Shown: positions 26,225 through 34,453 of the stretch, piece by piece | Layout of the letters: each line of letters opens with the position of its first letter | Numbering within the stretch: the first letter of the stretch is position 1 | Assembly: GCA_031553775.1 (NCBI GenBank) | Contig: JAVBLA010000060.1 | Coordinates: 1-36,894, forward strand | From: JAISFI01 sp031553775 | GTDB lineage: Bacteria; Bacteroidota; Bacteroidia; Bacteroidales; Azobacteroidaceae | DNA: 36,894 nt | Reading direction: 5' to 3' | Program-made: the position numbers and the translations under genes | Notes under the pieces: model-generated | Told to the model about the DNA's origin: nothing | What the model saw: the letters and a program-made list of their open reading frames with translations, nothing else | The model's database searches: none

Positions 26225-28821
26225 TCGAATAATTTTTCTAATTTCAGTATTTGATAGTTATAAAAATCTTTGCTGTTTTTATCCCCGGATTTTGCCCGTT
26301 TCTTATACAGCGAAAGAATGTCTTTCAGTTTGGCAGTCATCAATGGAGCCGCAATCGTTTCAGGTAGTGTCGGTAATCCGAAATTGATTCTCAGGAAAGA
26401 ATGTTCGTCTCCTTCATGTTCATGGGGACAGGCATGGCTGCATACCCTTACCGAACGGTCTATATCTTCACAAAATTCCTCATAAACGCTCAGAGCGCTC
26501 GGAATAATTGTTTTTTTCGCTGCGCCCGCATCTAAGTTGCTGTATTTGATCATGATGGCAATTGCGGCCGATTGGAGTTCCACTTCTGTTTCGTTGAGTG
26601 ACTTGCCATTGTAAGTGTATTTGAAAACGCCTTGCATTACATCATCAACATAGTCATTTAACGTGTAAGAAATCTCCGGGTGTAATTTTTCTCCTTCGGC
26701 GATCCGGGCAAGTGCTCCGGAATTGAATAAGCATCCGATTACGGAAGTCCTCAATTTATCGTTTACAGCCGGGTCCATGGCCAGGCGGCGGAAAAGAACC
26801 GGAGCGTTCAACCAATTCTGGTAAGTTCGCGCTTCGTTTAGAAGCCAGTCCATTGCTCTTTTCTGATCGGTTGCTGAAATATAATCCTTGGCAAAACCTT
26901 CTTCTCCCTGCCGGATTTCCTGAAAGGTAACGCCACCCATATAGGGCATTACATGACGTAAATACCGGGAATATTGTCTGACAACTTCTTCATACATTGC
27001 CTGAATATTTTCAAATGTTTTACCTTCTTCTCCGGCCCAGGATTCCAGATTGCTCATAATGATCTTCAGGTTGCTGATGCCGTAGTTTCCGGCAAGGATA
27101 TGATCGTTTCCCAGGTCTTCAGTCTGAGCTGTGGGATCGATCGTGCCGAAAAATTGCTGGGCTCCGAATGTATACATGGGATTTCCTTTTTTGGCATCGA
27201 TCCACCGGGAGAGAGTCTGACGTTCATCCTCCGGGGTTTGGATGCCGGGTATTAAACGGTATCCCCAGTCGATGGCAAAAACATCATACACTCCCAATAC
27301 AGGAGGTGTTAGTTTTACACCTTTCTCCACATCCCCTGGTTGTGCGATATAATTGTTTCTGGCATAGTCCATAATGCTGGGAGTGGTTCCGAATTTTTGT
27401 GTAAAGGATGCACTCCGGAGGGAATCCACCGGATAGGAGTAACTGCCTCCCATGTTATGCATCAATCCCAATGTATGTCCTATTTCATGGGCGGCTACAT
27501 AACGCATGGATTCTTGCATGACATCGTCGTCGAAAGTAATTTTCCTGACTCTCGGATCAACGGCTCCCGTTTGAATGAAACGCCAGTTGTGCAGTAAGGA
27601 GATGATGTTATGATACCAGATTACGTCTGCATTTAGGATCTCTCCGCTTCGAGGGTCCACGTGCGACGGTCCCATGGCATTGGCAATGGTTGTGGCAGCA
27701 TATTTTATACAACTGTAACGCATGTCGTCCGGATCGAAATCTGGGTCATTCAAAGGAAAATCTTTGGCGATGATTGCATTTTTGAATCCGGCTGCGTTGA
27801 ATGCCTGGTTCCAGTCTTCCACTCCCTGTCTGACGATGGACTTCCATTTATCGGGAAAAGCATTGTCTACATAGAAAACGATCGGTTTTTCCGGTTCTAC
27901 AAGTTCTCCGCTATAATATTTCTGAAAATCTTCTTTCTTGGGCTCCAGTCTCCATCGGTGAATCAACTGAAACTGAATGACTTTGTCTTTGGAAGATGTA
28001 TAGTACGACTTGTCCGAGCTGAAGTAGCCCACCCGGTTATCCTGAAGTCTCAGAGACATAGGTTTGTCGGGCAATAATACCAACGAACGGTGTACGGTTA
28101 CGGTATAGGGATCGTTATCAGTAGTAAAAGAAAGCATACTCCTGATTTCCATGTTCTGAGGGAAATTTTTTATTTCGGTAATGGTGGATGCTTCTTGTAC
28201 AAAGGTTCCCTGTAGAGAACTTTTTCCTCCGAGCAATTTAGTCAGAGGGTGATCCGGCTTAATCGGGCTGATACATTTTTCATTGCTTCCGAAAAATGAA
28301 GTTACATCGATAACTACATTATCTCCGTTATTCGATACTATTTTGAATCCTTTCAGCACAGGATCTTTGAAGTTCTTATCAAAAGCCGGTTTGATCGGAT
28401 CGTCTTTCTCGACTATGCTACTGTTTTGTACCAGATGCATAAAAACCGATTGTTCATTTTTAGTGAATCTGACCATGAAAGGTCTTGTGGCCATTTGTCC
28501 GGCAACGAAATCCTGCGTGTTACTTGTTTCTGCTATCCGGTTGGAAAGCAGGTAAACCCGGCTGAATGCCGAATCCGGAATCTCCCAGTAAAGTTTATAC
28601 TCTTTGGAAAAATGCGTGGTAAAGAATCCTTTTTTAGTCTGGGAATCTTTAATGATTTCACTGTAATCTTTTTTTTGGTTAGAAACGGAATCTTTTGATA
28701 AGGCTCCGGATTCTTTCAAATTTTGTACTGCCTTTTTTAATAGTCCCTGAGAATAAGAGTTATGAGAAAAAAGGATAACAATACAAACAACGACGAGTTG
28801 TTTCAAATAAGATCTCTCCAT
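26221..28821 (-). CDS. Zinc-dependent metalloprotease, met-zincin type (DUF5117/DUF5118 family)
   Basis: An 866-residue exported protein (VVVCIVILFSHNSYSQ signal). The zinc site is HEIGHTLGLMH with His445, Glu446, His449 and His455, the extended metzincin HExxHxxGxxH form, followed by a Met-turn in SIMDYARNNY about 40 residues on. The N-terminal 300 residues correspond to the DUF5118 and DUF5117 modules usual for this family, and the family's C-terminal region follows the active site. Known members are large exported proteases of Bacteroidota; substrates are mostly unstudied. As first gene of the minus-strand operon, coupled to susC, it probably cleaves peptides for uptake by this SusCD pair. 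Confidence 0.93.
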   Translation of the reverse strand: MERSYLKQLVVVCIVILFSHNSYSQGLLKKAVQNLKESGALSKDSVSNQKKDYSEIIKDSQTKKGFFTTHFSKEYKLYWEIPDSAFSRVYLLSNRIAETSNTQDFVAGQMATRPFMVRFTKNEQSVFMHLVQNSSIVEKDDPIKPAFDKNFKDPVLKGFKIVSNNGDNVVIDVTSFFGSNEKCISPIKPDHPLTKLLGGKSSLQGTFVQEASTITEIKNFPQNMEIRSMLSFTTDNDPYTVTVHRSLVLLPDKPMSLRLQDNRVGYFSSDKSYYTSSKDKVIQFQLIHRWRLEPKKEDFQKYYSGELVEPEKPIVFYVDNAFPDKWKSIVRQGVEDWNQAFNAAGFKNAIIAKDFPLNDPDFDPDDMRYSCIKYAATTIANAMGPSHVDPRSGEILNADVIWYHNIISLLHNWRFIQTGAVDPRVRKITFDDDVMQESMRYVAAHEIGHTLGLMHNMGGSYSYPVDSLRSASFTQKFGTTPSIMDYARNNYIAQPGDVEKGVKLTPPVLGVYDVFAIDWGYRLIPGIQTPEDERQTLSRWIDAKKGNPMYTFGAQQFFGTIDPTAQTEDLGNDHILAGNYGISNLKIIMSNLESWAGEEGKTFENIQAMYEEVVRQYSRYLRHVMPYMGGVTFQEIRQGEEGFAKDYISATDQKRAMDWLLNEARTYQNWLNAPVLFRRLAMDPAVNDKLRTSVIGCLFNSGALARIAEGEKLHPEISYTLNDYVDDVMQGVFKYTYNGKSLNETEVELQSAAIAIMIKYSNLDAGAAKKTIIPSALSVYEEFCEDIDRSVRVCSHACPHEHEGDEHSFLRINFGLPTLPETIAAPLMTAKLKDILSLYKKRAKSGDKNSKDFYNYQILKLEKLFE

Positions 28822-28854
28822 ATCACTTCGATATCAAATATAGTAAAAATTAGA

Positions 28855-28862
28855 CAAATGTA
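28855..28862 (-). promoter_or_regulatory. Candidate -7 element (TACATTTG on minus strand) for the protease-SusCD operon
   Basis: On the minus strand this reads TACATTTG, matching TAnnTTTG, 33 bases before the protease ATG. A second match (TATATTTG) lies at 28835-28842 but would leave almost no leader. No clear -33 element is seen for either. Confidence 0.45.
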
Positions 28863-29017
28863 GATATTAATATTGGAAATAGTTTACGAAAAATAGATAT
28901 TTAACTAAACTTTGTAGATTCAGGAATGTATATTTCTGATCAACAATTATTTTTTATCATTTGTAAAATATTTAATACCTCCGATTTCTGATCTTTGCAT
29001 CTGCAAAATAATATTTT

Positions 29018-29344
29018 ATGAATTGGATTATTTTAATTGTTGCAGGACTATTTGAAGTAGGATTTGCTTCGTGCCTGGGAAAAGTAAGAGAAACAACCGG
29101 TAGTGAAATGTATTGGTGGCTGGGAGGCTTTTTTGTTTCATTATCGATTAGCATGGTATTATTGATAAAAGCGACACAATCCCTGCCTATCGGTACTGCA
29201 TATGCCGTATGGACAGGTATTGGCGCTGTAGGTACAGTGTTAATGGGCGTTTTTGTTTTTAAAGAGCCGGTTACTTTCTGGAGATTGTTTTTTATTTTCA
29301 CATTGATTGCTTCTGTTGCAGGTCTTAAAATGGTATCCCACTAA
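29018..29344 (+). CDS. Small multidrug resistance (SMR) family exporter, SugE/Gdx-like
   Basis: The 108-residue protein has four membrane helices. The essential helix-1 glutamate is Glu13 in LIVAGLFEVGFA, and SLPIGTAYAVWTGIGAVG matches the SugE/Gdx group, known guanidinium/H+ antiporters, more than the EmrE/Qac group. SMR proteins work as antiparallel dimers in the inner membrane; only one gene is present, so a homodimer is expected. Position 16 is Phe where Gdx proteins usually have Trp. A near-match -7 (GATCTTTG, 28990-28997) precedes the gene. No guanidine riboswitch was recognised upstream. Confidence 0.9.
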   Translation: MNWIILIVAGLFEVGFASCLGKVRETTGSEMYWWLGGFFVSLSISMVLLIKATQSLPIGTAYAVWTGIGAVGTVLMGVFVFKEPVTFWRLFFIFTLIASVAGLKMVSH

Positions 29345-29384
29345 CTTTAAAGCAGTTGGCTGCGAGTTCAAAACAGATCTTTTA

Positions 29385-29392
29385 TATCTTTG
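29385..29392 (+). promoter_or_regulatory. -7 promoter element (TATCTTTG) of the SGNH-like lipoprotein gene
   Basis: A perfect TAnnTTTG match 31 bases before the ATG at 29424. It shows that the longer open frame from 29307 is not the real gene start. Confidence 0.6.
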
Positions 29393-29423
29393 TAGCTTCA
29401 TTTTTAAAACTAAACATTGCATT

Positions 29424-30314
29424 ATGAAACAGATTTTTTTATTTTCTTTAGTAAGCCTTTTATTGCTTACATCATGTAACTCAGGTAGCAAGGGGTCGGA
29501 CAATAATGCTGCAACCACTCACACCGAAGCGAAAGAAACCATAGCAAAGCCGGTGCCTCCGAAAACAGAAGGGCCTGTCAGGATCTTATTTGTAGGAAAC
29601 AGCCACACCGAATATTTTGCAAGCTTTCCTAAAATGCTTGAAGCACTGGTAAAAGCAAACGATAAACAAGCAGAAGTTTATACTCTGATAGAAATGGGAG
29701 TCAGCATCGACAAAATTTTATCTGCTAACCAAACAAGTGCCGATAAGTTATTTTCTCATACCGATACCGACGGTAACTACTTCGATTACATTATACTGCA
29801 GGAATCAACCCCGGTAGCCGTCCAAAAAATAGATCAGTATAAAAATGATTGTAAAATGATCCGTGACCTGGCCGCCAAAAACAGTCCGGATGTAGTTGCT
29901 TATATATATGAATTGGCTGCTCCTGTAGATTATACAGACGGTGATTTTAAAGAATTCCAAACCATGTTGTCGGAAAATGCAACTGAAGTTGCACAATCGT
30001 TGCCTAATGCAGGTGTGCTTAAATTTGCGACAGTACTTGGTTCTGCTTATCAGGGTAAGGAAGGGTATGTTTCTCAAAAAGATGGAAAGGATTTATTGCG
30101 TCATACAGATACATCACACCACATGCTCAATGATGCGGTATTTTTGAATTCGATTGTTTTATATCAGACAATATTCAGTGGATCTCCTGAAATTCCGACG
30201 CAATTGCCTCTTTCCACCGGAACCGGAGACAACGACGACATTGCTGTAATGGATGTAAATAAAGGGATATCAAATCCTGAAGCTTTGGTGAAAATTGCAT
30301 ATCTGTATAAATAA
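29424..30314 (+). CDS. SGNH-hydrolase-like lipoprotein
   Basis: From the ATG at 29424 the product is 296 residues, with lipoprotein signal MKQIFLFSLVSLLLLTS followed by Cys and a low-complexity linker to about residue 50. The core opens with VRILFVGNSHTEY, whose GNSH block places the nucleophile Ser as in DUF4886/SGNH-type hydrolases, and ILQEST fits a second block. A C-terminal HHMLND may contain the catalytic His. Such enzymes remove acyl groups from sugars or other surface molecules; the substrate is unknown. It seems to be a single-gene unit ending at the hairpin at 30339. Confidence 0.8.
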   Translation: MKQIFLFSLVSLLLLTSCNSGSKGSDNNAATTHTEAKETIAKPVPPKTEGPVRILFVGNSHTEYFASFPKMLEALVKANDKQAEVYTLIEMGVSIDKILSANQTSADKLFSHTDTDGNYFDYIILQESTPVAVQKIDQYKNDCKMIRDLAAKNSPDVVAYIYELAAPVDYTDGDFKEFQTMLSENATEVAQSLPNAGVLKFATVLGSAYQGKEGYVSQKDGKDLLRHTDTSHHMLNDAVFLNSIVLYQTIFSGSPEIPTQLPLSTGTGDNDDIAVMDVNKGISNPEALVKIAYLYK

Positions 30315-30338
30315 CAGGCTCTGTAATGACGAACGATA

Positions 30339-30377
30339 AAGGTGTAAGTTCATCTATGCCATAGATGCTTACACCTT
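30339..30377. terminator. Bidirectional terminator-like hairpin between convergent genes
   Basis: AAGGTGTAAG pairs with CTTACACCTT, and inside it CATCTATG pairs with CATAGATG, giving an almost unbroken stem of about 18 base pairs. It lies between the ends of the SGNH-like (+) and HAD (-) genes. There is no long U-run after the stem. Its right half is repeated at 34454. Confidence 0.7.
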
Positions 30378-30379
30378 GC
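30361..30379 (+). repeat. 19-bp direct repeat, copy 1
   Basis: The 19 bases ATAGATGCTTACACCTTGC occur here and identically at 34454-34472. This copy is the right half of the terminator hairpin and its next bases. Confidence 0.85.
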
Positions 30380-30407
30380 CAAAATCATAGTTCGAATGCA
30401 ATATAGC

Positions 30408-31064
30408 TTATACTACATTCAATAATTTACTCAATCGGGCAATATCTTCAACAATATAATCTGCGCCTGCCTCCGATAACTCTTTCCGGTCTCCATATCC
30501 ATACAAAACACCGATAGAATCGATCCCATTTTCTTTTGCACCTATAATATCATGTTTCCGGTCGCCAATCATAACCACCTTTTCCAACTCGGATATATTG
30601 TTAGAATGCAATACATACTGTATAACATCGGCTTTGTGAGAGCGGGAACCATCCATTTCGCTTCCGCCGACAAATGCAAATTCCTCGTAAATATTGAAAT
30701 GTTTCAGTATTTGTTCCGCCAATATACCCGGCTTTGAAGTTGCCAGCATAAGTGTTAGACCCTTTTGATTCGCTTTTTTTAGAAAATCTGTTATTCCATT
30801 ATATAGCAGGTTTTCATAGATACCTGTTTGAGTAAACCTTTCGTGGTATTTGTTCCGTGCAATTTCTGCCTGTTCATCCGAAAAATGATAAAATTCTTTG
30901 AATGAATCTTTCAATGGCGGGCCGATAAACGGGTGGAGTTTTTTCAGGTCTGCAACTTTTATACCGAAGTGAGCCAGTGCATATTCGACCGATTTCGTAA
31001 TGCCGGTTACCGGGTCGATAATTGTTCCGTCGAGGTCTAGTAAAATATATTGATAATTCTTCAT
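30408..31064 (-). CDS. HAD-superfamily phosphatase (phosphoglycolate phosphatase-like)
   Basis: The 218-residue HAD hydrolase has the nucleophile motif DLDGT (Asp10 and Asp12 in LLDLDGTIID), motif II in ATSKP, and motifs III/IV in IGDRKHDIIGAKENG. The helical cap at about 15-85 is of the C1 type seen in Gph- and PgmB-like enzymes. It probably dephosphorylates a small phosphorylated metabolite in the cytosol; the exact substrate cannot be told. It stands alone, converging on the SGNH-like gene and separated from metY by about 460 bases. Confidence 0.9.
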   Translation of the reverse strand: MKNYQYILLDLDGTIIDPVTGITKSVEYALAHFGIKVADLKKLHPFIGPPLKDSFKEFYHFSDEQAEIARNKYHERFTQTGIYENLLYNGITDFLKKANQKGLTLMLATSKPGILAEQILKHFNIYEEFAFVGGSEMDGSRSHKADVIQYVLHSNNISELEKVVMIGDRKHDIIGAKENGIDSIGVLYGYGDRKELSEAGADYIVEDIARLSKLLNVV

Positions 31065-31524
31065 TATGAACTGTGGTTTTTACTTTAATTTTCACATATT
31101 TCTGCAAAAGTACGGATTAAAAATCATCCTTTAAAGATTTTTGAAAGAACTTTATTCCCAAAAGTATAATCCGATGAGATCACGCCTTCGGGTTCATAAT
31201 TTAGTTCAATCAACACGCTGTTTTCACTGCAGTATCTCATAAATTTAGTTATATTTGCAAAAAATGATTCATGAAAAAGTATCATAAAAAAGATGATATG
31301 ATTATCAAAATATTGTAACCCATAGAATTTAATTAATAGATTCATTCATGGATGTAGTCAATACAATCGGAACTGTTTTCTGTAATAACACTGTATCCAA
31401 TTGGCAAATTTAACAAATATATTTGATAATCAGAGTCTTTTCGGAATTGACTGAGTTTCTTCAGGAAAGACACATTTTAAAACTAATAATACATTCATTG
31501 ATGTCAGAGAGAAAATCTCAAATA
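31065..31524. other. 460-base gap with no supported gene
   Basis: The gap between HAD and metY is AT-rich and has no frame I can assign. A minus-strand frame (31124-31345) encodes 73 residues without recognisable features. A TATATTTG at 31250-31257 (+) resembles a -7 element and is followed at 31271 by a 15-codon frame starting MKKYHKKDD, which could be the head of a lost gene. Nothing more can be supported. Confidence 0.5.
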
Positions 31525-32811
31525 CTATATCTGAGCCAGTGCCTGATCTAAATCGGCCAAGAGATCGTCGATATGTTCCGTACCGATTGACAGACGTATC
31601 GTGCCCGGATAGATTTCCTGTTCAATCAACTCTTCCGTATTCAATTGGGAGTGGGTAGTACTGGCCGGATGAATGACAAGCGACTTTACATCAGCCACAT
31701 TGGCCAGCAGCGAGAAGATCTCCAGACTGTCGATGAACCGGTGAGCTTCCTCCTGTCCCCCCTTTACCTCGAATGTGAAGATGGAACCGGCGCCGTTTGG
31801 AAAATAACACTGGTATAGGGCTTGGTCGGGATGTCCGGGCAGCGAGGGATGGTTTACTTTCTTTACCTTTGGATGATTCTTCAGGAAGTTCACTACCTTC
31901 AATGCATTAGAAACATGACGTTCCACCCGGAGCGAAAGGGTTTCCAATCCCTGCAAGAGTATGAATGCATTGAACGGACTGATAGTAGCTCCGGTATCGC
32001 GCAACAGAATGGCGCGGATACGGATGGCATAAGCGGCTGCTCCCGCAGCATCAACAAAACGCACGCCATGATAACTGGCATCGGGCTCGGTGAGTTGAGG
32101 AAATTTACCGGAAGCCCTCCAATCGAACTTGCCGGAATCGACAATGACGCCCCCTAATGAGGTTCCGTGTCCACCGATAAATTTTGTAGCGGAATGGACC
32201 ACGATGTCTGCTTCATACTCGATGGGGCGGATCAGGTAAGGTGTGCCGAAGGTGTTGTCGATGATCAGGGGAATCTGGTGGCGGTGAGCAATATCGGCCA
32301 CAGCCTGTATATCAGTAATGTTCGAATGGGGATTTCCTAATGTCTCGATAAACAAGGCTTTTGTCTGGTTGCCGATCGCTTTTTCGAAATTCGACAGATC
32401 GTTCGGATTGACAAACGTAGTTGTCACTCCATAAGTCGGCAGGGTGTGTGCCAACAGATTGTACGTTCCCCCATAAATAGTCTTGGCCGATACGATATGG
32501 TCTCCAGAGCGGGTGATATTCAGGATAGCATAAGTGATGGCGGCCGCTCCTGAGGCGAGCGCCAGTCCGGCTACACCACCTTCCAGTGCCGCTACCCGTT
32601 GCTCGAAAACACCTTGTGTCGAGTTGGTCAGGCGACCGTAAATATTTCCCGGGTCCTGAAGACCGAACCGGGCTGCTGCATGGGCTGAGTTGTGAAATAC
32701 ATACGAAGCTGTTTGATAAATAGGTACGGCACGGGCATCGGTTGCCGGGTCGGGTTGTTCCTGGCCTATGTGAAGCTGCAGCGTTTCAAAGTGTAATTTT
32801 CTTGTTGCCAT
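31525..32811 (-). CDS. metY: O-acetylhomoserine sulfhydrylase (MetY)
   Basis: A 428-residue PLP enzyme of the Cys/Met metabolism fold type I family. The PLP lysine is Lys210 in HSATKFIGGHG. Other family blocks are GNIYGRLTNST, ALEGG near residue 78, and HPASTTHSQL near the end. Length and the long insertion near GKFPQLTEPD fit O-acetylhomoserine sulfhydrylases more than cystathionine synthases (about 390 residues). Reaction: O-acetylhomoserine plus sulfide gives homocysteine for methionine synthesis in the cytosol. It is divergent from the Lrp/AsnC gene, which may regulate it. Confidence 0.95.
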   Translation of the reverse strand: MATRKLHFETLQLHIGQEQPDPATDARAVPIYQTASYVFHNSAHAAARFGLQDPGNIYGRLTNSTQGVFEQRVAALEGGVAGLALASGAAAITYAILNITRSGDHIVSAKTIYGGTYNLLAHTLPTYGVTTTFVNPNDLSNFEKAIGNQTKALFIETLGNPHSNITDIQAVADIAHRHQIPLIIDNTFGTPYLIRPIEYEADIVVHSATKFIGGHGTSLGGVIVDSGKFDWRASGKFPQLTEPDASYHGVRFVDAAGAAAYAIRIRAILLRDTGATISPFNAFILLQGLETLSLRVERHVSNALKVVNFLKNHPKVKKVNHPSLPGHPDQALYQCYFPNGAGSIFTFEVKGGQEEAHRFIDSLEIFSLLANVADVKSLVIHPASTTHSQLNTEELIEQEIYPGTIRLSIGTEHIDDLLADLDQALAQI

Positions 32812-32856
32812 AATTATATTCTTTTAGAATGATCGTTTTTTTGTTTTATTGTCCAA

Positions 32857-32864
32857 CAAAATTA
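32857..32864 (-). promoter_or_regulatory. metY promoter -7 element (TAATTTTG on minus strand)
   Basis: On the minus strand this reads TAATTTTG, matching TAnnTTTG, with a TTG (32885-32887 complement) 20 bases upstream as the -33. It faces the lrp-like promoter across about 50 AT-rich bases, the likely site for shared regulation. Confidence 0.6.
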
Positions 32865-32915
32865 CGATATGAAGAATTATTATACAATATTTGTTTGAAA
32901 TATGGAGAATAACAC

Positions 32916-32923
32916 TAAATTTG
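32916..32923 (+). promoter_or_regulatory. Promoter -7 element (TAAATTTG) of the Lrp/AsnC gene
   Basis: TAAATTTG matches TAnnTTTG, with TTTG at 32894-32897 spaced 18 bases upstream as the -33. This is the best complete Bacteroidota-type promoter in the window. The leader to the ATG at 32990 is about 60 bases. Confidence 0.65.
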
Positions 32924-32989
32924 CATGTTTGTTTGGAATATATGAATTGAACAGGGTATGAAAGATATCCTTAAAAAGAATTTTATTCT

Positions 32990-33451
32990 ATGGATGCATT
33001 AGACAAAACAGATTTGCAGATACTTCGCACCCTGCAGGAAAATGCCCGGCTGACTACCAAAGAATTGGCTGCCCGGGTAAGTCTTTCATCAACACCGGTC
33101 TTCGAACGTCTCAAACGCCTGGAAAAAGGCGGATATATCAAAAAGTACATCGCCGTACTTGATGCAGGGAAGTTGAACCAGGGATTCATCGTGTTTTGCA
33201 GCGTAAAACTCCGAAGGCTCAACCGGGATATTGCAGCTGAGTTTACCCGTATCATTCAGGACATTCCCGAAGTAACGGAGTGCTATAACATCTCAGGCAG
33301 CTATGACTATCTGCTTAAAATCCACGCCCCTAACATGAAGTACTACCAGGAATTTATTCTCAATGTGCTCGGAACCATTAACAGTCTTGGCTCTCTGGAA
33401 AGTACATTTGTGATGGATGAGGTGAAACATGAATACGGGATACCTGTCTGA
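32990..33451 (+). CDS. Lrp/AsnC-family transcriptional regulator
   Basis: The 153-residue protein has an N-terminal winged helix (DKTDLQILRTLQENARLTTKELAARVSLS in separate blocks, about 4-60) and a C-terminal RAM/ligand-binding domain (about 65-145; VTECYNISGSYDYLLKI). Members form octamers that sense amino acids. Its divergence from metY over a 178-base AT-rich region suggests that it controls sulfur amino acid synthesis, but that is inference from position. Confidence 0.93.
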   Translation: MDALDKTDLQILRTLQENARLTTKELAARVSLSSTPVFERLKRLEKGGYIKKYIAVLDAGKLNQGFIVFCSVKLRRLNRDIAAEFTRIIQDIPEVTECYNISGSYDYLLKIHAPNMKYYQEFILNVLGTINSLGSLESTFVMDEVKHEYGIPV

Positions 33452-33465
33452 GATTCTTTGTGGTT

Positions 33466-33651
33466 TCAGTAAAGCGTATTCAAGCTACATATTTTATCAA
33501 AGAGGGTATCACTATAGGGAAGTTCCTTTATATCAGCCAAACACAAATCCAACATATCAACTGAAATCAGACGCTTCAATTTACGGCGGACTTTATCCTG
33601 CATATCCTGTGAAATTCTTCCTCTTTCTCTGACAGGCGAGCATATTTTTCT
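33466..33651 (-). pseudogene. Unrecognised protein fragment (C-terminal, frameshifted)
   Basis: A minus-strand frame ends at 33466 and encodes a well-behaved, charged sequence (DMQDKVRRKLKRLISVDML, DIKELPYSDTLFDKI). Just upstream another frame continues the same style (FDQVFEEKYARLSEKEEE, about 33610-33680), which suggests one coding region broken by a frameshift. No start is present and I do not recognise the family. The composition looks like real protein and not antisense noise. Confidence 0.45.
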
Positions 33652-33663
33652 TCAAAAACTTGA

Positions 33664-33861
33664 TCGAAGACGAGTGTCAAGGTAGGACTGTTTGATCCTC
33701 GCATTATAAAAAGGGAGTTTGATATTCCTGATTATATTGAACCTACAGCCTTACTCATTTTAGGTTATCCCAAGAATGGATTTTTAGACGCAAATCGTCA
33801 TACAACAGAGCGTAAATCTATCGATGAGACGATAATGATGGAGGGGTTTCAGAACCGTTAA
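33664..33861 (+). pseudogene. Nitroreductase-family C-terminal fragment
   Basis: The 65-codon frame encodes FDPRIIKREFDIPDYIEP, then ALLILGYPKNG, then RHTTERKSIDET. This is the usual C-terminal pattern of FMN-dependent nitroreductases (GIP--YEP-ALL-LGYP, then RK---E). The stop at 33661 and lack of a start show that the N-terminal two thirds are gone. Without the FMN-binding N-terminal part it cannot be active. Confidence 0.75.
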
Positions 33862-33901
33862 ACATGGAATAAGACTTTGGTCTAACCTGTTTCTATTAGG
33901 C

Positions 33902-34051
33902 TTATTCCCGTCTTTTCCATGCTTCAATGTTGCCGTCAACTACTGTGAACATTGGATGCGGCTCGATATGAGCATCTTTTTCTAGGGCTTCCAATAAATC
34001 CGGGTCACGTACAGTCAGCTTTTGTTCAAGGTGCTTCTTTTCATACATCAT
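33902..34051 (-). pseudogene. Unrecognised C-terminal fragment ending next to integrase remnant
   Basis: On the minus strand an open frame encodes KKHLEQKLTVRDPDLLEALE, then DAHIEPHPMFTVVDGNIEAW, ending KRRE. The start is not defined: ATGs exist near 34051, but homology seems cut where the integrase remnant begins on the other strand. I do not recognise the family. It may be a short gene or the tail of a mobile-element protein. Confidence 0.4.
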
Positions 34052-34446
34052 TTGTCCGGAAGTTACGGAAAGCTTTACGGGAGTGAAATCCCAACAAATT
34101 TTCGTCCGGTTGAACGGCAAAAGCCGGGAAGCGGTCGAAACCAATGCAAAGTTAGACAAGTTGTTGCTTGCTGTCAATGAGGCATACGACACCCTGGTCG
34201 AGAGAAAGCAACCGTTCGATGCCGAAGCGGTAAAGAATCAGTTCCAGGGTGCTATGAAAACGCAAACAATCCTGCTTAAACTCTTTGACAGGCATATTGA
34301 AGATGTGAAACTGCGCATCGGTTTGATCGTTCCCCAAGAACCCTTCCCAATTATCTTTACACCCGGTGAGCCGTTGCCGAGTTTATCAGCAAGAAGTTTA
34401 AGACTTCCGGCCTTGCTTTCGGTCAGTTGAGCGAAGTGCAAGTCTA
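34050..34446 (+). pseudogene. Tyrosine recombinase (integrase) N-terminal remnant with stop and frameshift
   Basis: The frame reads CPEVTESFTGVKSQQIFVRL, then LVERKQPFDAEAVKNQFQGA, then LLKLFDRHIEDVKLRIG. This is the arm-binding and core-binding region of Bacteroidota phage/conjugative-element integrases. After about 34325 the homology moves to another frame, where LPNYLYTR is followed by TGA and then AVAEFISKKFKTSGLAFGQL. The catalytic domain with the R-H-R-Y residues is absent; the homology stops just before the 19-bp repeat at 34454. It marks a former integrative element and is inactive. Confidence 0.75.
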
Positions 34447-34453
34447 TCTATAT

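Noticed and set aside
31124..31345. 73-codon minus-strand frame
   Set aside because: No recognised family, no convincing promoter and AT-rich composition. A shorter product starting MRYCSENSV is imaginable but unsupported.
33429..33632. 67-codon plus-strand frame overlapping the end of the Lrp/AsnC gene
   Set aside because: Antisense to the more protein-like minus-strand fragment, and low-complexity in translation.
33866..33908. GGAATAAG ... CTTATTCC inverted repeat as a terminator
   Set aside because: Only 8 pairs with a 27-base loop and no T-run; too weak to call.
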